From Alteribacter keqinensis (GTDB lineage Bacteria; Bacillota; Bacilli; Bacillales; Salisediminibacteriaceae), in contig NZ_RHIB01000002.1 in NCBI RefSeq assembly GCF_003710255.1, positions 620,001 through 684,000 of the forward strand: a stretch of 64,000 nucleotides of DNA, read 5' to 3'. The position numbers were made by a program, and so were the translations under genes. The notes beneath the pieces were generated by a model, which ran no database searches, was not told where the DNA came from, and saw only the letters and a program-made list of their open reading frames with translations. Position 1 is the first letter of the stretch, and every line of letters starts with the position of its first letter. Positions 8,994 through 17,158 of the stretch are shown one piece after another.

Positions 8994-9030
8994 CCCGCCC
9001 GGTCCTGTAAAAAAGGCCGGGCGTTTTTTA
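8994..9030 (+). terminator. terminator of ampS
   Basis: A CGCCCGG(T)CC arm pairs with GGCCGGGCG and is followed by TTTTTT. Confidence 0.85.
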
Positions 9031-9118
9031 TGGATAGCTTTTCTTCTGGACAAGGGCCTTTCACGGTTTTTTCTCACGCCCATCTATACTATAATAAGGA
9101 CAAGCTTTAGAGTAAGAC

Positions 9119-9303
9119 AGAAGGCACTGAAAAAGTTCGCTCTTTACCTTTTTCCAGTGCCTTCTAAGCAATGAGCGTAACGGTTACATTATTAAAAAGC
9201 CTGGTACGAGTGGGTTTTTCGTAACATGCGCGCAACCGAGTGGAGCCATTGCAACTCAAATAAAAGGCACTGAAAAAGTTATATTATACTTTTCAGTGAC
9301 CTC
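9119..9303 (+). repeat. structured dispersed element, copy A (thiD leader)
   Basis: About 185 bases with a hairpin at each end (arms built on AAGGCACTGAAAAAG) and a nested core. GCAATG 9168-9173 pairs with CATTGC 9247-9252; CGGTT 9181-9185 with AACCG 9234-9238; CCTGGTACGAG 9200-9210 partly with TTCGTAACATG 9218-9228, around the loop TGGGTTT. Copies B (44182) and C (47501) share the layout. It ends ten bases before the thiD ribosome-binding site. Confidence 0.85.
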
Positions 9304-9325
9304 AGGCATATTAGGAGGTACTACA

Positions 9326-10123
9326 ATGAAAAAAGCACTTACAATTGCAGGGTCGGATACGAGCGGAGGCGCCGGTATCCAGGCTGACCTTTCAACCTTC
9401 CAGGAGCTTGGTGTATACGGAATGACAGCTCTTACAACAATCGTAACAATGGACCCTAAAAACGGATGGTCCCATAATGTATTTCCGCAGCCGATGGAAC
9501 TCGTTGAAACGCAGCTTGAAACCATTCTAGACGGGGTTGGTGTTGATGCGATGAAAACAGGCATGCTCGGATCCAGTGAGATGATCGAGATGGCTGCCCG
9601 TACAATAGATGAAAAAGGCATTAAGAACGTCGTTGTGGACCCGGTAATGGTATGTAAAGGTGCCGACGAGCCACTTCACCCTGAGCATACAGTAAGCTAC
9701 CGTGAAGCCCTCGTTCCTAAAGCGACCGTTGTTACGCCAAACCTGTTTGAAGCTTCTCAATTGAGCGGCGTAAACCCTATTGAAACACTTGATGACATGA
9801 AACAGGCTGCAGCGAGAATCAAGGAGCTTGGCGCAGACTACGTTCTTGTTAAAGGCGGCGGTTCCATCGGAGAAACAGCCGTTGACGTTCTTTACGACGG
9901 AGAGGATTTTGAAATTCTTGAGTCAGAGAAAATCGACACGGATTATACTCACGGTGCAGGCTGCACCTACTCTTCCGCTATTTGCGCAGGACTTGCGACC
10001 GGCAAAGATGTAAGAACAGCTGTAAGAGATGCGAAGGTCTTTATCTCAAAAGCCATTGAAGGCTCTTTTGCCCTTAATGAATACATTGGGCCGGTTAAAC
10101 GTTACGCCAACCGCGAGCAGTAA
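9326..10123 (+). CDS. thiD: hydroxymethylpyrimidine / pyridoxine kinase (ThiD/PdxK)
   Basis: A 265-residue ribokinase-fold enzyme close to B. subtilis PdxK/ThiD (YwdB). It starts MKKALTIAGSDTSGGAGIQAD, has the VDPVMVCKGA segment and ends with the anion-hole motif DTDYTHGAGCTYS. It phosphorylates hydroxymethylpyrimidine (thiamin synthesis) and/or pyridoxal and pyridoxine (B6 salvage). The ATG at 9326 sits behind AGGAGG (9313-9318); an upstream in-frame start at 9296 falls inside the repeat element. Its leader is filled by element A. No TPP riboswitch was seen. A bidirectional terminator follows. Confidence 0.9.
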   Translation: MKKALTIAGSDTSGGAGIQADLSTFQELGVYGMTALTTIVTMDPKNGWSHNVFPQPMELVETQLETILDGVGVDAMKTGMLGSSEMIEMAARTIDEKGIKNVVVDPVMVCKGADEPLHPEHTVSYREALVPKATVVTPNLFEASQLSGVNPIETLDDMKQAAARIKELGADYVLVKGGGSIGETAVDVLYDGEDFEILESEKIDTDYTHGAGCTYSSAICAGLATGKDVRTAVRDAKVFISKAIEGSFALNEYIGPVKRYANREQ

Positions 10124-10159
10124 GTGAGCCTGAAGGAGGATTGGAGAAGGCTTGTTGAA

Positions 10160-10238
10160 TCTTAGGTATTCTTGTCGATTGAACAATAAGCGTGCTATTT
10201 TGACGGATAAATGCCGCAATTGGACCGATATATTCCAA
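10160..10238. repeat. 21-bp period array, site 2 (weak)
   Basis: Three units align at exactly 21 bases (ATAA/ATAT at 10186, 10207 and 10228, within GA-6-9 bases-ATT type units), with a poorer unit before them. It lies between the convergent thiD gene and a membrane gene. It is weaker than the other arrays and recognised mainly by analogy. Confidence 0.45.
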
Positions 10239-10247
10239 CCATCTCCC

Positions 10248-10284
10248 AAAAAAGGATGTCCTCATTTTTGAGGACATCCTTTCC
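10248..10284. terminator. bidirectional terminator
   Basis: AAAGGATGTCCTCA and TGAGGACATCCTTT form a perfect 14-bp stem with A and T runs on both sides, between the convergent thiD and 10321-10743 genes. Confidence 0.88.
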
Positions 10285-10320
10285 TTAATCATTCATCGTT
10301 TCTCCGACTTCTCCTCTGCT

Positions 10321-10743
10321 TTATAAAAGCTCGTCACAACAGCATATCCGAACTAATCCTCCAATAATGGCGCTGTGGGCATTTAAGAGTGTCAATGAAA
10401 AGGCATTTACCGGTAGTATAAGAAAGGTAATGTTTGAATAGAAAAGAGCCGGGTAAAGCATGAGATACAAAAAGGGTAAACCAAAGAAGATCATCTTCTC
10501 CCACCTGATCAGCCATCTCCCTGTTTTCCGTACCTCCCCAATGAGCCAGTGTACGCCAATGATGAGACCCATTGGTAAACCGGTTAGCGGAATGAGCAGG
10601 ACATAGGGCATTACCGCAAAATTACGGGCCATTTGTTCACGCATCTGTTCTGACAGTTGATCACCTGCAAAAAACAAACTAATAAACAACATGGCAAGAA
10701 CCACGTACAACACCGATTTTTTCAATGACACCTTAATCACCAT
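10321..10743 (-). CDS. hypothetical integral membrane protein
   Basis: An unrecognised protein of about 140 residues with four hydrophobic stretches and the repeated loop feature LIPLTGLPMGLIIGV. The start is uncertain. ATG 10743 has AAAGGG directly upstream but too close; a GTG a few codons further in is an alternative; the TTG at 10773 has no ribosome-binding site. Nothing in the neighbourhood (thiD, metQ) suggests a role. Confidence 0.5.
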   Translation of the reverse strand: MVIKVSLKKSVLYVVLAMLFISLFFAGDQLSEQMREQMARNFAVMPYVLLIPLTGLPMGLIIGVHWLIGEVRKTGRWLIRWEKMIFFGLPFLYLMLYPALFYSNITFLILPVNAFSLTLLNAHSAIIGGLVRICCCDELL

Positions 10744-10884
10744 CCCTTTATTAGCTACGCAAACTGTCTTCAAAAAGTTCCCAGTATCGTTCCTATCAAC
10801 CTTTCTTTAAATCCACCCTTCCACATTACTAAAAGTTTGTAAACCGAAGTTAACATATTTTCGGGCTCCCAGAACCAGTACAGC

Positions 10885-10928
10885 AAAACGGCAAAACACC
10901 CCGCACAGTAAAACTATGCGAGGTGCTT
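10885..10928 (-). terminator. terminator of metNIQ
   Basis: On the minus strand GCACCTCGCA pairs with TGCGGGGTG around a short loop, followed by TTTTGCCGTTTT, just after metQ. Confidence 0.75.
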
Positions 10929-10938
10929 CATTTATATA

Positions 10939-11769
10939 TTAATAATCTCTCAGTTCATCCACGTCATCAATAAAGGTTGGTAGAAGTGAGTTTTCGTAAA
11001 GGTCGATGATAAACTCCTGAGTATCTTCTTCATGATAAAGCTCGGCAATACGCTGGAGTGTCTCATTGTCTTTGTCTTCAGCCTGCACTGCCAGAATATT
11101 TACATATGCAGCAGCACCGTCTGCGTCTTCGATGAAAATGGCATCGTTAACCGGGATAAAGCCAGCCTCTACTGCAACACCGTTATTGATAACGGATGCA
11201 TCCACATCAGGAATTACGCGTGGTGTATGGGCAGCCTGTACTTCTTCAATGTTAAGATCATGGTGGTTTTCCACGATGTCACTGGCATCTCCAATACCGT
11301 CAAAGTCTTCAGGGAGTTCAATAAATCCTGCTTCCTGAAGAAGGAGAAGTGCACGCCCCTGGTTTGTTTCTTCCTGTGGTACGGCAATGGTTGCCCCTTC
11401 CGGGATCTCTTCGTGAGATTCATATTTATCGGAATAAAGACCCATAGGTGCAATGTACGTTCCTGCAATCGGCTCCAGGTCCAGATTGTGCTCTTCAATG
11501 AAATTATCAAAATAGGAAATCGTCTGGAATGCGTTAAAATCCACTTCTCCATCGGCCAGTGCCATATTTGGTCTTACATAGTCGGAGAATTCCTGGATTT
11601 CAATCGTAATGCCTTCTTCGGCTGCTTTCTCAGCCATGTATTCCCACAAAGGGATACCTGATCCGTTTACACCGACTGTTACTGTATTTTCGTCGTCTTC
11701 TCCACCTCCACAAGCAGCAAGTGCCGTAAGAGATAATGCTGATAACGCTGTTGTTAATGCTTTCTTCAT
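10939..11769 (-). CDS. metQ: methionine ABC transporter substrate-binding lipoprotein
   Basis: A 276-residue NlpA/MetQ-family lipoprotein. The signal peptide ends in the lipobox LAAC (Cys 20), followed by a glycine and acidic linker. It binds methionine, possibly including D-methionine or the sulfoxide, outside the membrane and hands it to MetI. The mature part is notably acidic, in keeping with a salt-tolerant host. It is the last gene of metN-metI-metQ, separated from metI by about 380 bases, an unusually wide gap for this operon that carries a short copy of the GC-rich repeat. Confidence 0.93.
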   Translation of the reverse strand: MKKALTTALSALSLTALAACGGGEDDENTVTVGVNGSGIPLWEYMAEKAAEEGITIEIQEFSDYVRPNMALADGEVDFNAFQTISYFDNFIEEHNLDLEPIAGTYIAPMGLYSDKYESHEEIPEGATIAVPQEETNQGRALLLLQEAGFIELPEDFDGIGDASDIVENHHDLNIEEVQAAHTPRVIPDVDASVINNGVAVEAGFIPVNDAIFIEDADGAAAYVNILAVQAEDKDNETLQRIAELYHEEDTQEFIIDLYENSLLPTFIDDVDELRDY

Positions 11770-11921
11770 TTTCTGTATTCCTCCTGTTAAACCCCAATTT
11801 TTTTAAATAGAATCTCGAAGGTGCAATAACCCCTTATTGAAATCCTAAGGATATACCGAAACTCTCTTTCCTTATAGGTTGTTGAGAGTACTTTGACATA
11901 AACACAGTTATTGTAGATGAA

Positions 11922-11995
11922 GCTGCGTAACCTTCGTTTTCCGCGGGGTGCCGGTGAGCCTCCTCACGCAGGAGACTCCGGCTTCTTCATCCTCT
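11922..11995. repeat. GC-rich dispersed palindromic element (short copy)
   Basis: It carries the family words TTTTCCGCGGGGTGCCGG, GAGCCTCCTC and CGCAGGAGACTCCGG. The copy is degenerate and lies in the metI-metQ gap. The rest of that gap (11770-12150) shows no gene; an inverted repeat AGAACTC/GAGTTC near 12107-12134 lacks a T run. Confidence 0.6.
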
Positions 11996-12150
11996 TACGA
12001 TAAGCCATAATCTTTGCGAAAACATCCTGCTGAAAAGAGACTGGATATCGGCTCTATACATCCTTTGCGGCAATATTTTTTAGATCGAGTCTGATTGAAA
12101 TCAAGAACAGAACTCCCCCATGTCCACGAGTTCAGAAATTAACATATCTG

Positions 12151-12816
12151 TTACCTGCGGCGGATTGCCCTTGATAAGTGGTTACCACCTGCCTGGATAA
12201 CCTGAACGATAATGATAAGCAGAATCACCGTTACGATCATAACGTCTGTGTGGAAACGCTGATACCCATAAGCAATGGCCAGGTCTCCAAGTCCACCGGA
12301 ACCGATTGCCCCTGCCATAGCCGAGGCCCCTACAAGACCAACGGTGGCAATGGTTAAATTGAGCACGAGTGAGCTCAGAGCTTCGGGTATTAAAAATCTG
12401 AAGATGATCTGCCACGGGGTTGCTCCCATGGACTTGGCTGCTTCCGTCACTCCGGGATCGACTTCCAAAAGGCTGCTTTCAACGAGACGGGCAATAAAGG
12501 GTGCCGCGAAAATCACGAGCGGGACCATGGCAGCCGTTGTTCCAATAGTTGTGCCTACGATCAGCCTTGTTAATGGGATAAGTGCAACCAGCAAAATAAT
12601 AAACGGCACGGAACGGACCATGTTAACAATGGTATTTAATATGATAAAGGCTACTTTGTTTTCAAATAACTGACCCTTTCGTGTTACAACTACCGCTACC
12701 CCGAGCGGAATTCCGATCAGGCTGGCAAAGACTAAAGGAAAAGCTGTCATGGCCAGGGTTTCAAGGGTGGCTTCCCACACCCGGACCCAAAAAGTACTCC
12801 AATCAGTACTCCTCAT
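12151..12816 (-). CDS. metI: methionine ABC transporter permease
   Basis: A 221-residue MetI-type permease with five to six membrane helices. The EAA loop that contacts the ATPase reads EAAKSMGATPWQIIFRFLIPEA. It forms the membrane channel of the MetNIQ importer. The gene starts inside the end of metN (14-base overlap), so the two are translationally coupled. Confidence 0.93.
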   Translation of the reverse strand: MRSTDWSTFWVRVWEATLETLAMTAFPLVFASLIGIPLGVAVVVTRKGQLFENKVAFIILNTIVNMVRSVPFIILLVALIPLTRLIVGTTIGTTAAMVPLVIFAAPFIARLVESSLLEVDPGVTEAAKSMGATPWQIIFRFLIPEALSSLVLNLTIATVGLVGASAMAGAIGSGGLGDLAIAYGYQRFHTDVMIVTVILLIIIVQVIQAGGNHLSRAIRRR

Positions 12817-13834
12817 GGATGTCCACCTCCCTTATGGTGAAATTTTCTCCGATAAACGAGACGGCCTCTTCGATCAGCCGGGACTCGCCGTGGAATTCGA
12901 CAATCAGGTTGCCGAACGGCTTTTCCTGAAGCTCGGTAATATGGCCGTGGAGGACGTTCACTTCCAGGTCAAACTGCTTTCCCACTTTTGACAGGACAGG
13001 CTGACTCGCCATTTCTCCTTCAAAAAGAATCCGGTAGATGTGATGATTTTTTCCATCTGTCTGTAAATGAGTAAGCACCGAGGCCGGGAGCTTGTCCTGC
13101 ATCACAGAGCTGACAAAGTTCTTCGTCGTTTTTGCCTGTGGACGTGAAAAAACATCGAATACGCTGCCCGACTCAATGACTTCCCCATTCTCCATTACTG
13201 CAACCCGGTTACAAATATCACGAATGACCGGCATTTCGTGCGTGATTATAAGTATCGTAATACCAAATTCGCGATTCACTTTTTTCAGCAGCTCGAGAAT
13301 CGCTTTTGTTGTTTGAGGATCAAGTGCCGATGTTGCTTCGTCACACAACAGCACTTCCGGTGAAGTAGCCAGCGCACGTGCGATACCCACCCGCTGCTTC
13401 TGACCTCCCGAAAGCTGATCAGGGTAACTTTCAGCTTTGTCGCTCAGACCAACAAAGGACAGAAGCTCCTTTACTCTCTTTTCTACTTTCGCTTTCGGCG
13501 TCTTGCTCAGCTGAAGGGAAATAGCGATATTTGCGTAAACGGTCTTGGATTCGCACAGGTTAAAGTGCTGAAATATCATGCCGATTTTTTTCCTTGCTTC
13601 TCTCAGCTCTTTTGCCGAAAGGCTTTTCATGTCCCGTCCGTTGACCCTTACCTCACCTGCAGTAGGTTCTTCAAGAAGGTTTACACACCGGACGAGGGTA
13701 CTCTTCCCTGCACCGCTGAATCCGATGACACCAAAGATATCACCTTTATTAACGGTAAACGACACGTCTTTGACTGCCGTTACTGTTCCTTCTTTTCCTT
13801 CATACGCTTTTGAAACGTTGTCGAAGGTTATCAT
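12803..13834 (-). CDS. metN: methionine ABC transporter ATPase
   Basis: A 343-residue ATPase: Walker A GFSGAGKST at residues 38-46, Q-loop in IFQHFN, signature LSGGQKQR, Walker B VLLCDEATSALD, and a C-terminal NIL regulatory domain that senses cytosolic methionine in this family. I start at ATG 13834 because GGAGTGGAGG lies just upstream; the longer frame to 13879 runs into the riboswitch terminator. It is the first gene of metNIQ and is controlled by the SAM-I riboswitch upstream. Confidence 0.94.
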   Translation of the reverse strand: MITFDNVSKAYEGKEGTVTAVKDVSFTVNKGDIFGVIGFSGAGKSTLVRCVNLLEEPTAGEVRVNGRDMKSLSAKELREARKKIGMIFQHFNLCESKTVYANIAISLQLSKTPKAKVEKRVKELLSFVGLSDKAESYPDQLSGGQKQRVGIARALATSPEVLLCDEATSALDPQTTKAILELLKKVNREFGITILIITHEMPVIRDICNRVAVMENGEVIESGSVFDVFSRPQAKTTKNFVSSVMQDKLPASVLTHLQTDGKNHHIYRILFEGEMASQPVLSKVGKQFDLEVNVLHGHITELQEKPFGNLIVEFHGESRLIEEAVSFIGENFTIREVDIHEEY

Positions 13835-13857
13835 GATTCCTCCACTCCCTTTGAATG

Positions 13858-13892
13858 CAAAAAACCCTCTCCTTATCAAAATAAGAAGAGGG
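13858..13892 (-). terminator. riboswitch-controlled terminator of metNIQ
   Basis: On the minus strand CCCTCTTCTTAT pairs with ATAAGGAGAGGG and is followed by TTTTTT. The left arm shares AAGAAG with the riboswitch P1 region, as expected for a terminator/antiterminator switch. Confidence 0.9.
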
Positions 13893-13911
13893 TAAATTAG
13901 TAAATACCGCC

Positions 13912-14036
13912 CTTCTTATCTTTCGAGCCTATCGGTAAGGTAAGCTCGATGGAATTGGCACAGTTCTCCATTCGTCACCGGAGTCCGCTGCCGAGGCGTC
14001 ACAGGGCCATATCCCTCTGCCTCTCTTGATAAGAAG
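13912..14036 (-). ncRNA. SAM-I (S-box) riboswitch upstream of metNIQ
   Basis: On the minus strand CTTCTTATC (14036-14028) and GATAAGAAG (13920-13912) close the P1 helix. Between them are the S-box words TATCAAGAGAGGCAGAGGGA, GGCCCTGTGACGCC, CGGCAGC and TGGAGAACTGTGCCAATTCC. With SAM bound the downstream terminator forms and methionine uptake is switched off. The match to the known S-box architecture is clear, and the gene context (methionine transporter) agrees. Confidence 0.95.
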
Positions 14037-14058
14037 ATTTATTATTTGATTAGCTTTA

Positions 14059-14087
14059 ATTATGAAAAAATTAATAATTGAGAGTAA
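14059..14087 (-). promoter_or_regulatory. promoter of the metNIQ leader
   Basis: Minus strand TTACTC (14087-14082), 17-bp spacer, CATAAT (14064-14059). Transcription would begin about 15 bases before the SAM-I aptamer. Confidence 0.65.
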
Positions 14088-14184
14088 TCATAACCTCCCG
14101 TGCCGGAGAGTGTCAACAGTGTCCTTACATGCAAACGCTTCACCGCACAAAAGTAGTTCTTTGTTCTTAATAAATTGTCTTTTT

Positions 14185-15211
14185 TTATCCAGATCCCACA
14201 ACCTGATTTTTCCCGCCTGTTTTTGCTTCGTACAGCTTTTTGTCAGTGCGTGAAATAAAGGATTCTGCTTTCTCCCCAGCATACCTGCTGAAGCCAAAAC
14301 TCATCGTAACCCGTAACTCCGGAAGCAGCTCGCGGTTCGTTTCTTCAATTATCCTGCTGATGTTTTTTATACCCTCCTGGACCAACTGGCCGGAAGCAGT
14401 GGTGATAATCATGGCAAACTCTTCTCCTCCGCAACGGTACGCCTCCCCGTCCGGTAATTCTTTAAGACAGTTGCCGATATTTTTCAAAACATGATCACTG
14501 GTAACGTGTCCGTATGTATCATTAATAGATTTAAAGTTATCAATATCTGACATTACGAGAAAGAGCGGGGCGTTTTTTTCAAGAAGCTCCCTCAAGTGTT
14601 CCTGAAACGTCCTGTGATTATAGAGACCCGTGAGATAATCCCCTTTTGCCATATTCTCGAAAGTTATTCTCTCAGCATAATGTTTGCGCTCACGGGAGAT
14701 AATTGTGCCTCCAAGAATCGCAAACAAGAACAGAACGCCAATATTCAAAAGGTAGACCACCATCTCATGACCGGAAAACAAGAACCCCTGATAGAAGAGT
14801 ATTCCTGTATAACTTGTACTGATCACCAGCGCTGACAGAATCCCCCCCTGTGTAACGCCAGTAAAGAATAGCATGAAGGACAATCAAGTAGCCGACAGGT
14901 ATAAACGGGCTTATAAACCGGCCTGTAATGGCGACAAGCCACGGGTAGGCAATGAAATCGAATACCACACCGCCCTTTGTAATCCAGGCGTAAAGCGACG
15001 AACCCTTCTTCACCTTATGAAGACACACCTGGGTGACAGACATATAGACAAGACCGAATATCACAAGCAAACTAAAGGCAGTGTGGTTGTCATTTGCCGG
15101 CCCTGTGAAAAAGACGTAGACAACAAACGCAACAACCAGAAAGATCCACCTCGTAATCGAAAAAGCCACTTCCAGAAAATGGTCCGTTTGGACAACCCCT
15201 CTTCTTTTCAT
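14185..15211 (-). pseudogene. membrane GGDEF diguanylate cyclase, frameshifted at a G7 tract
   Basis: Two overlapping frames together encode one protein. Frame 1 (15211-14765) gives an N-terminus with about five membrane helices; frame 2 (14883-14185) continues with two more hydrophobic stretches and a GGDEF domain containing KGDYLTGLYNHRTF, SDIDNFKSINDTYGH and the active-site loop CGGEEF. The switch lies at a run of seven G (plus-strand C at 14842-14848); six Gs would join the frames into about 341 residues ending GGKNQVVGSG. Diguanylate cyclases make c-di-GMP. The break could be a real mutation, a phase-variable tract, transcriptional slippage, or a sequencing error. Confidence 0.8.
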
Positions 15212-15511
15212 GCCCTGCCGCCTCTCATATAAAACAAATTACACCATTATTTCCAAGCTACAAACAACAGTATATAAAACGACAGGAAGAAACACTACTT
15301 CTTTTACAGTCATCGTGCCTAAAGGCTAAAAGTTTCTATTATCCTCCTGTTTCCGACAGAGAGTCGTGCTGTTATTTGCTTTAAGTACAGCCTGCATGCA
15401 TGTTTTAATCTGAACATATCTTTATGATGACAGAAGTCATCTTTTGGTCACGAAGACATTAGTAATCAACTTTTCATTGACCAGATCAATTTTTTTTAAA
15501 AATGAATAGTT

Positions 15512-15546
15512 AAATTCTGTTACTTTTCAGAATTTTCTATTATACT
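15512..15546 (+). promoter_or_regulatory. promoter region with inverted repeat / CodY-like box before the AGCS gene
   Basis: AAATTCTG (15512-15519) and CAGAATTT (15528-15535) form an 8-bp inverted repeat. Within it, 15522-15536 matches the CodY box AATTTTCWGAAAATT at 12 of 15 positions. A -10-like TATACT follows at 15541-15546. CodY control of an amino-acid transporter would be natural, but this is a by-eye match. Confidence 0.4.
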
Positions 15547-15574
15547 TGTCTGATAAAAGATAAAAAGGGGGAGA

Positions 15575-16939
15575 ATGATGGAACAATTAAACGATTTTAT
15601 TGGCTTTTTAAGTGATCTGGTCTGGGGAGTGCCTTTGCTTGTCCTTCTTGTCGGGACAGGAATCTATTTGACATTCCGGCTTGCCTTCCTGCAGTTTCGG
15701 ATGCTGCCTTATGCACTGAAGCTGTCCTTCAATCCAAAAAGCCAGGATAAGAAGTCAAAAGGGGACATTTCTCACTTTCAGGCATTAACGACAGCTCTTG
15801 CTGCTACGATTGGTACCGGTAACATTGCCGGGGTGGCAACAGCCGTTGTTCTCGGAGGACCGGGGGCTGTTTTCTGGATGTGGATCTCCGCCTTGTTCGG
15901 GATGGCCACAAAGTATGCAGAGGCCATTCTCGCCGTTAAGTACCGGGAAGAAGGCGCAGACGGTACAATGTCCGGCGGTCCGATGTATTACATTGAAAAA
16001 GGACTTAAGCTTAAATGGCTTGCCGTTCTTTTCGCAGTATTCGGTGCCATAGCTGCATTTGGTATTGGAAACCTGGTGCAGTCCAACTCTGTAGCCAGCG
16101 CCATGGAATCGTCTTTTAATGTGCCATTCTGGCTCACAGGTGTGGTACTTACTGTTTTAGCCGGCCTTGTTATTCTTGGCGGAATTAAGAGTATCGGTAA
16201 AGTTACGGCTTACTTTGTTCCGTTTATGGCATTATTTTATGTTATCGCCGGTCTTGTTCTCATGATTCAAAACTTTGACCTTGTACCTGCTGCTGTCGGG
16301 CTGATTTTCACTGATGCGTTTACAGGAGAAGCAGTGGCCGGTGGTGCCATTGGTGCTGTTATCCGCTGGGGTGTGGCCCGAGGGGTCTTCTCAAACGAAG
16401 CGGGTCTTGGTTCTGCACCAATTGCTGCAGCTGCCGCACGTACTGACTACCCTGGCCGTCAGGCACTTGTCTCTATGACGCAGGTATTTATTGATACAAT
16501 TGTTGTCTGTTCCATCACGGGTATCGCGATAGTCATGGGTAACATGTATGCAAGCGGAGATTTAAATGGTGCTGACCTGACTGCTGCAACATTTGAGTTC
16601 TTCCTCGGTGGTGCCGGTTCCATGATTGTAGCCATCGGTCTTGCATTCTTTGCTTTCTCTACTATCCTCGGCTGGTCTTACTATGGTGAGAAATGCTTTG
16701 GATATCTGGTGAAAGGAAATGCGGTTAAATTCTACCGTTTTGCCTTTGTACTCATGATCTTTGTTGGTGCAATCACTGAACTGAGCTTTGTATGGGGCGT
16801 TGCCGATGTCCTGAACGGGTTAATGGCTGTACCTAACTTAATCGGTCTTCTCGGTCTCTCCGGAGTCGTTGTTGCTGAAACCAACCGATTCCTGAAAGTA
16901 GCCAGGGAAGAAAAAGAAAGGGCAAGATCTGCGAGTTAA
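15575..16939 (+). CDS. sodium:alanine/glycine symporter (AGCS family)
   Basis: A 454-residue integral membrane protein of the AGCS family (AlsT/DagA/GlnT type), which imports alanine, glycine or glutamine with sodium. Family signatures include ALTTALAATIGTGNIAGVATA near residues 70-90, MSGGPMYYIEKG and RGVFSNEAGLGSAPIAAAAA. About ten membrane helices are evident. Two ATGs stand in tandem after AAAGGGGGAGA; the second (15578) has the better spacing. It is monocistronic, with a terminator downstream. The substrate cannot be fixed from sequence. Confidence 0.9.
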   Translation: MMEQLNDFIGFLSDLVWGVPLLVLLVGTGIYLTFRLAFLQFRMLPYALKLSFNPKSQDKKSKGDISHFQALTTALAATIGTGNIAGVATAVVLGGPGAVFWMWISALFGMATKYAEAILAVKYREEGADGTMSGGPMYYIEKGLKLKWLAVLFAVFGAIAAFGIGNLVQSNSVASAMESSFNVPFWLTGVVLTVLAGLVILGGIKSIGKVTAYFVPFMALFYVIAGLVLMIQNFDLVPAAVGLIFTDAFTGEAVAGGAIGAVIRWGVARGVFSNEAGLGSAPIAAAAARTDYPGRQALVSMTQVFIDTIVVCSITGIAIVMGNMYASGDLNGADLTAATFEFFLGGAGSMIVAIGLAFFAFSTILGWSYYGEKCFGYLVKGNAVKFYRFAFVLMIFVGAITELSFVWGVADVLNGLMAVPNLIGLLGLSGVVVAETNRFLKVAREEKERARSAS

Positions 16940-16950
16940 TGACCACTTTG

Positions 16951-16997
16951 CGGAACGCTCTGCTGCCGGTCTTTCTGGTGGCGGAGCGTTTTATTGC
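16951..16997 (+). terminator. terminator of the AGCS symporter gene
   Basis: AACGCTC(TGC)TGCC pairs with GGCGGAGCGTT, followed by TTATT. Confidence 0.65.
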
Positions 16998-17005
16998 GCT
17001 TTATG

Positions 17006-17019
17006 TGTAAGCGCTTTAT
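17006..17019. promoter_or_regulatory. cre-like site
   Basis: TGTAAGCGCTTTAT matches the CcpA consensus in its first ten positions, 140 bases upstream of the next gene. Confidence 0.4.
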
Positions 17020-17158
17020 AATAAAATTACTTTAGCAGCATAGTGTTTATTTAAAAATTATCTTGTATTTTTACTCAAATTGTATTAATATTTTCATCAG
17101 TGAATAATTATCGATACTATCATACTATGACAATAGACATCCAACAGGAGTGACTGAC

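Noticed and set aside
8983-9325. TPP riboswitch before thiD
   Set aside because: The conserved CTGAGA and ACCTGATCTGG-type elements are missing; the leader is instead the dispersed structured element.
11032-11661. 209-codon plus-strand open frame
   Set aside because: Antisense to metQ, Cys- and Phe-rich in an unnatural way; a shadow of the real gene.
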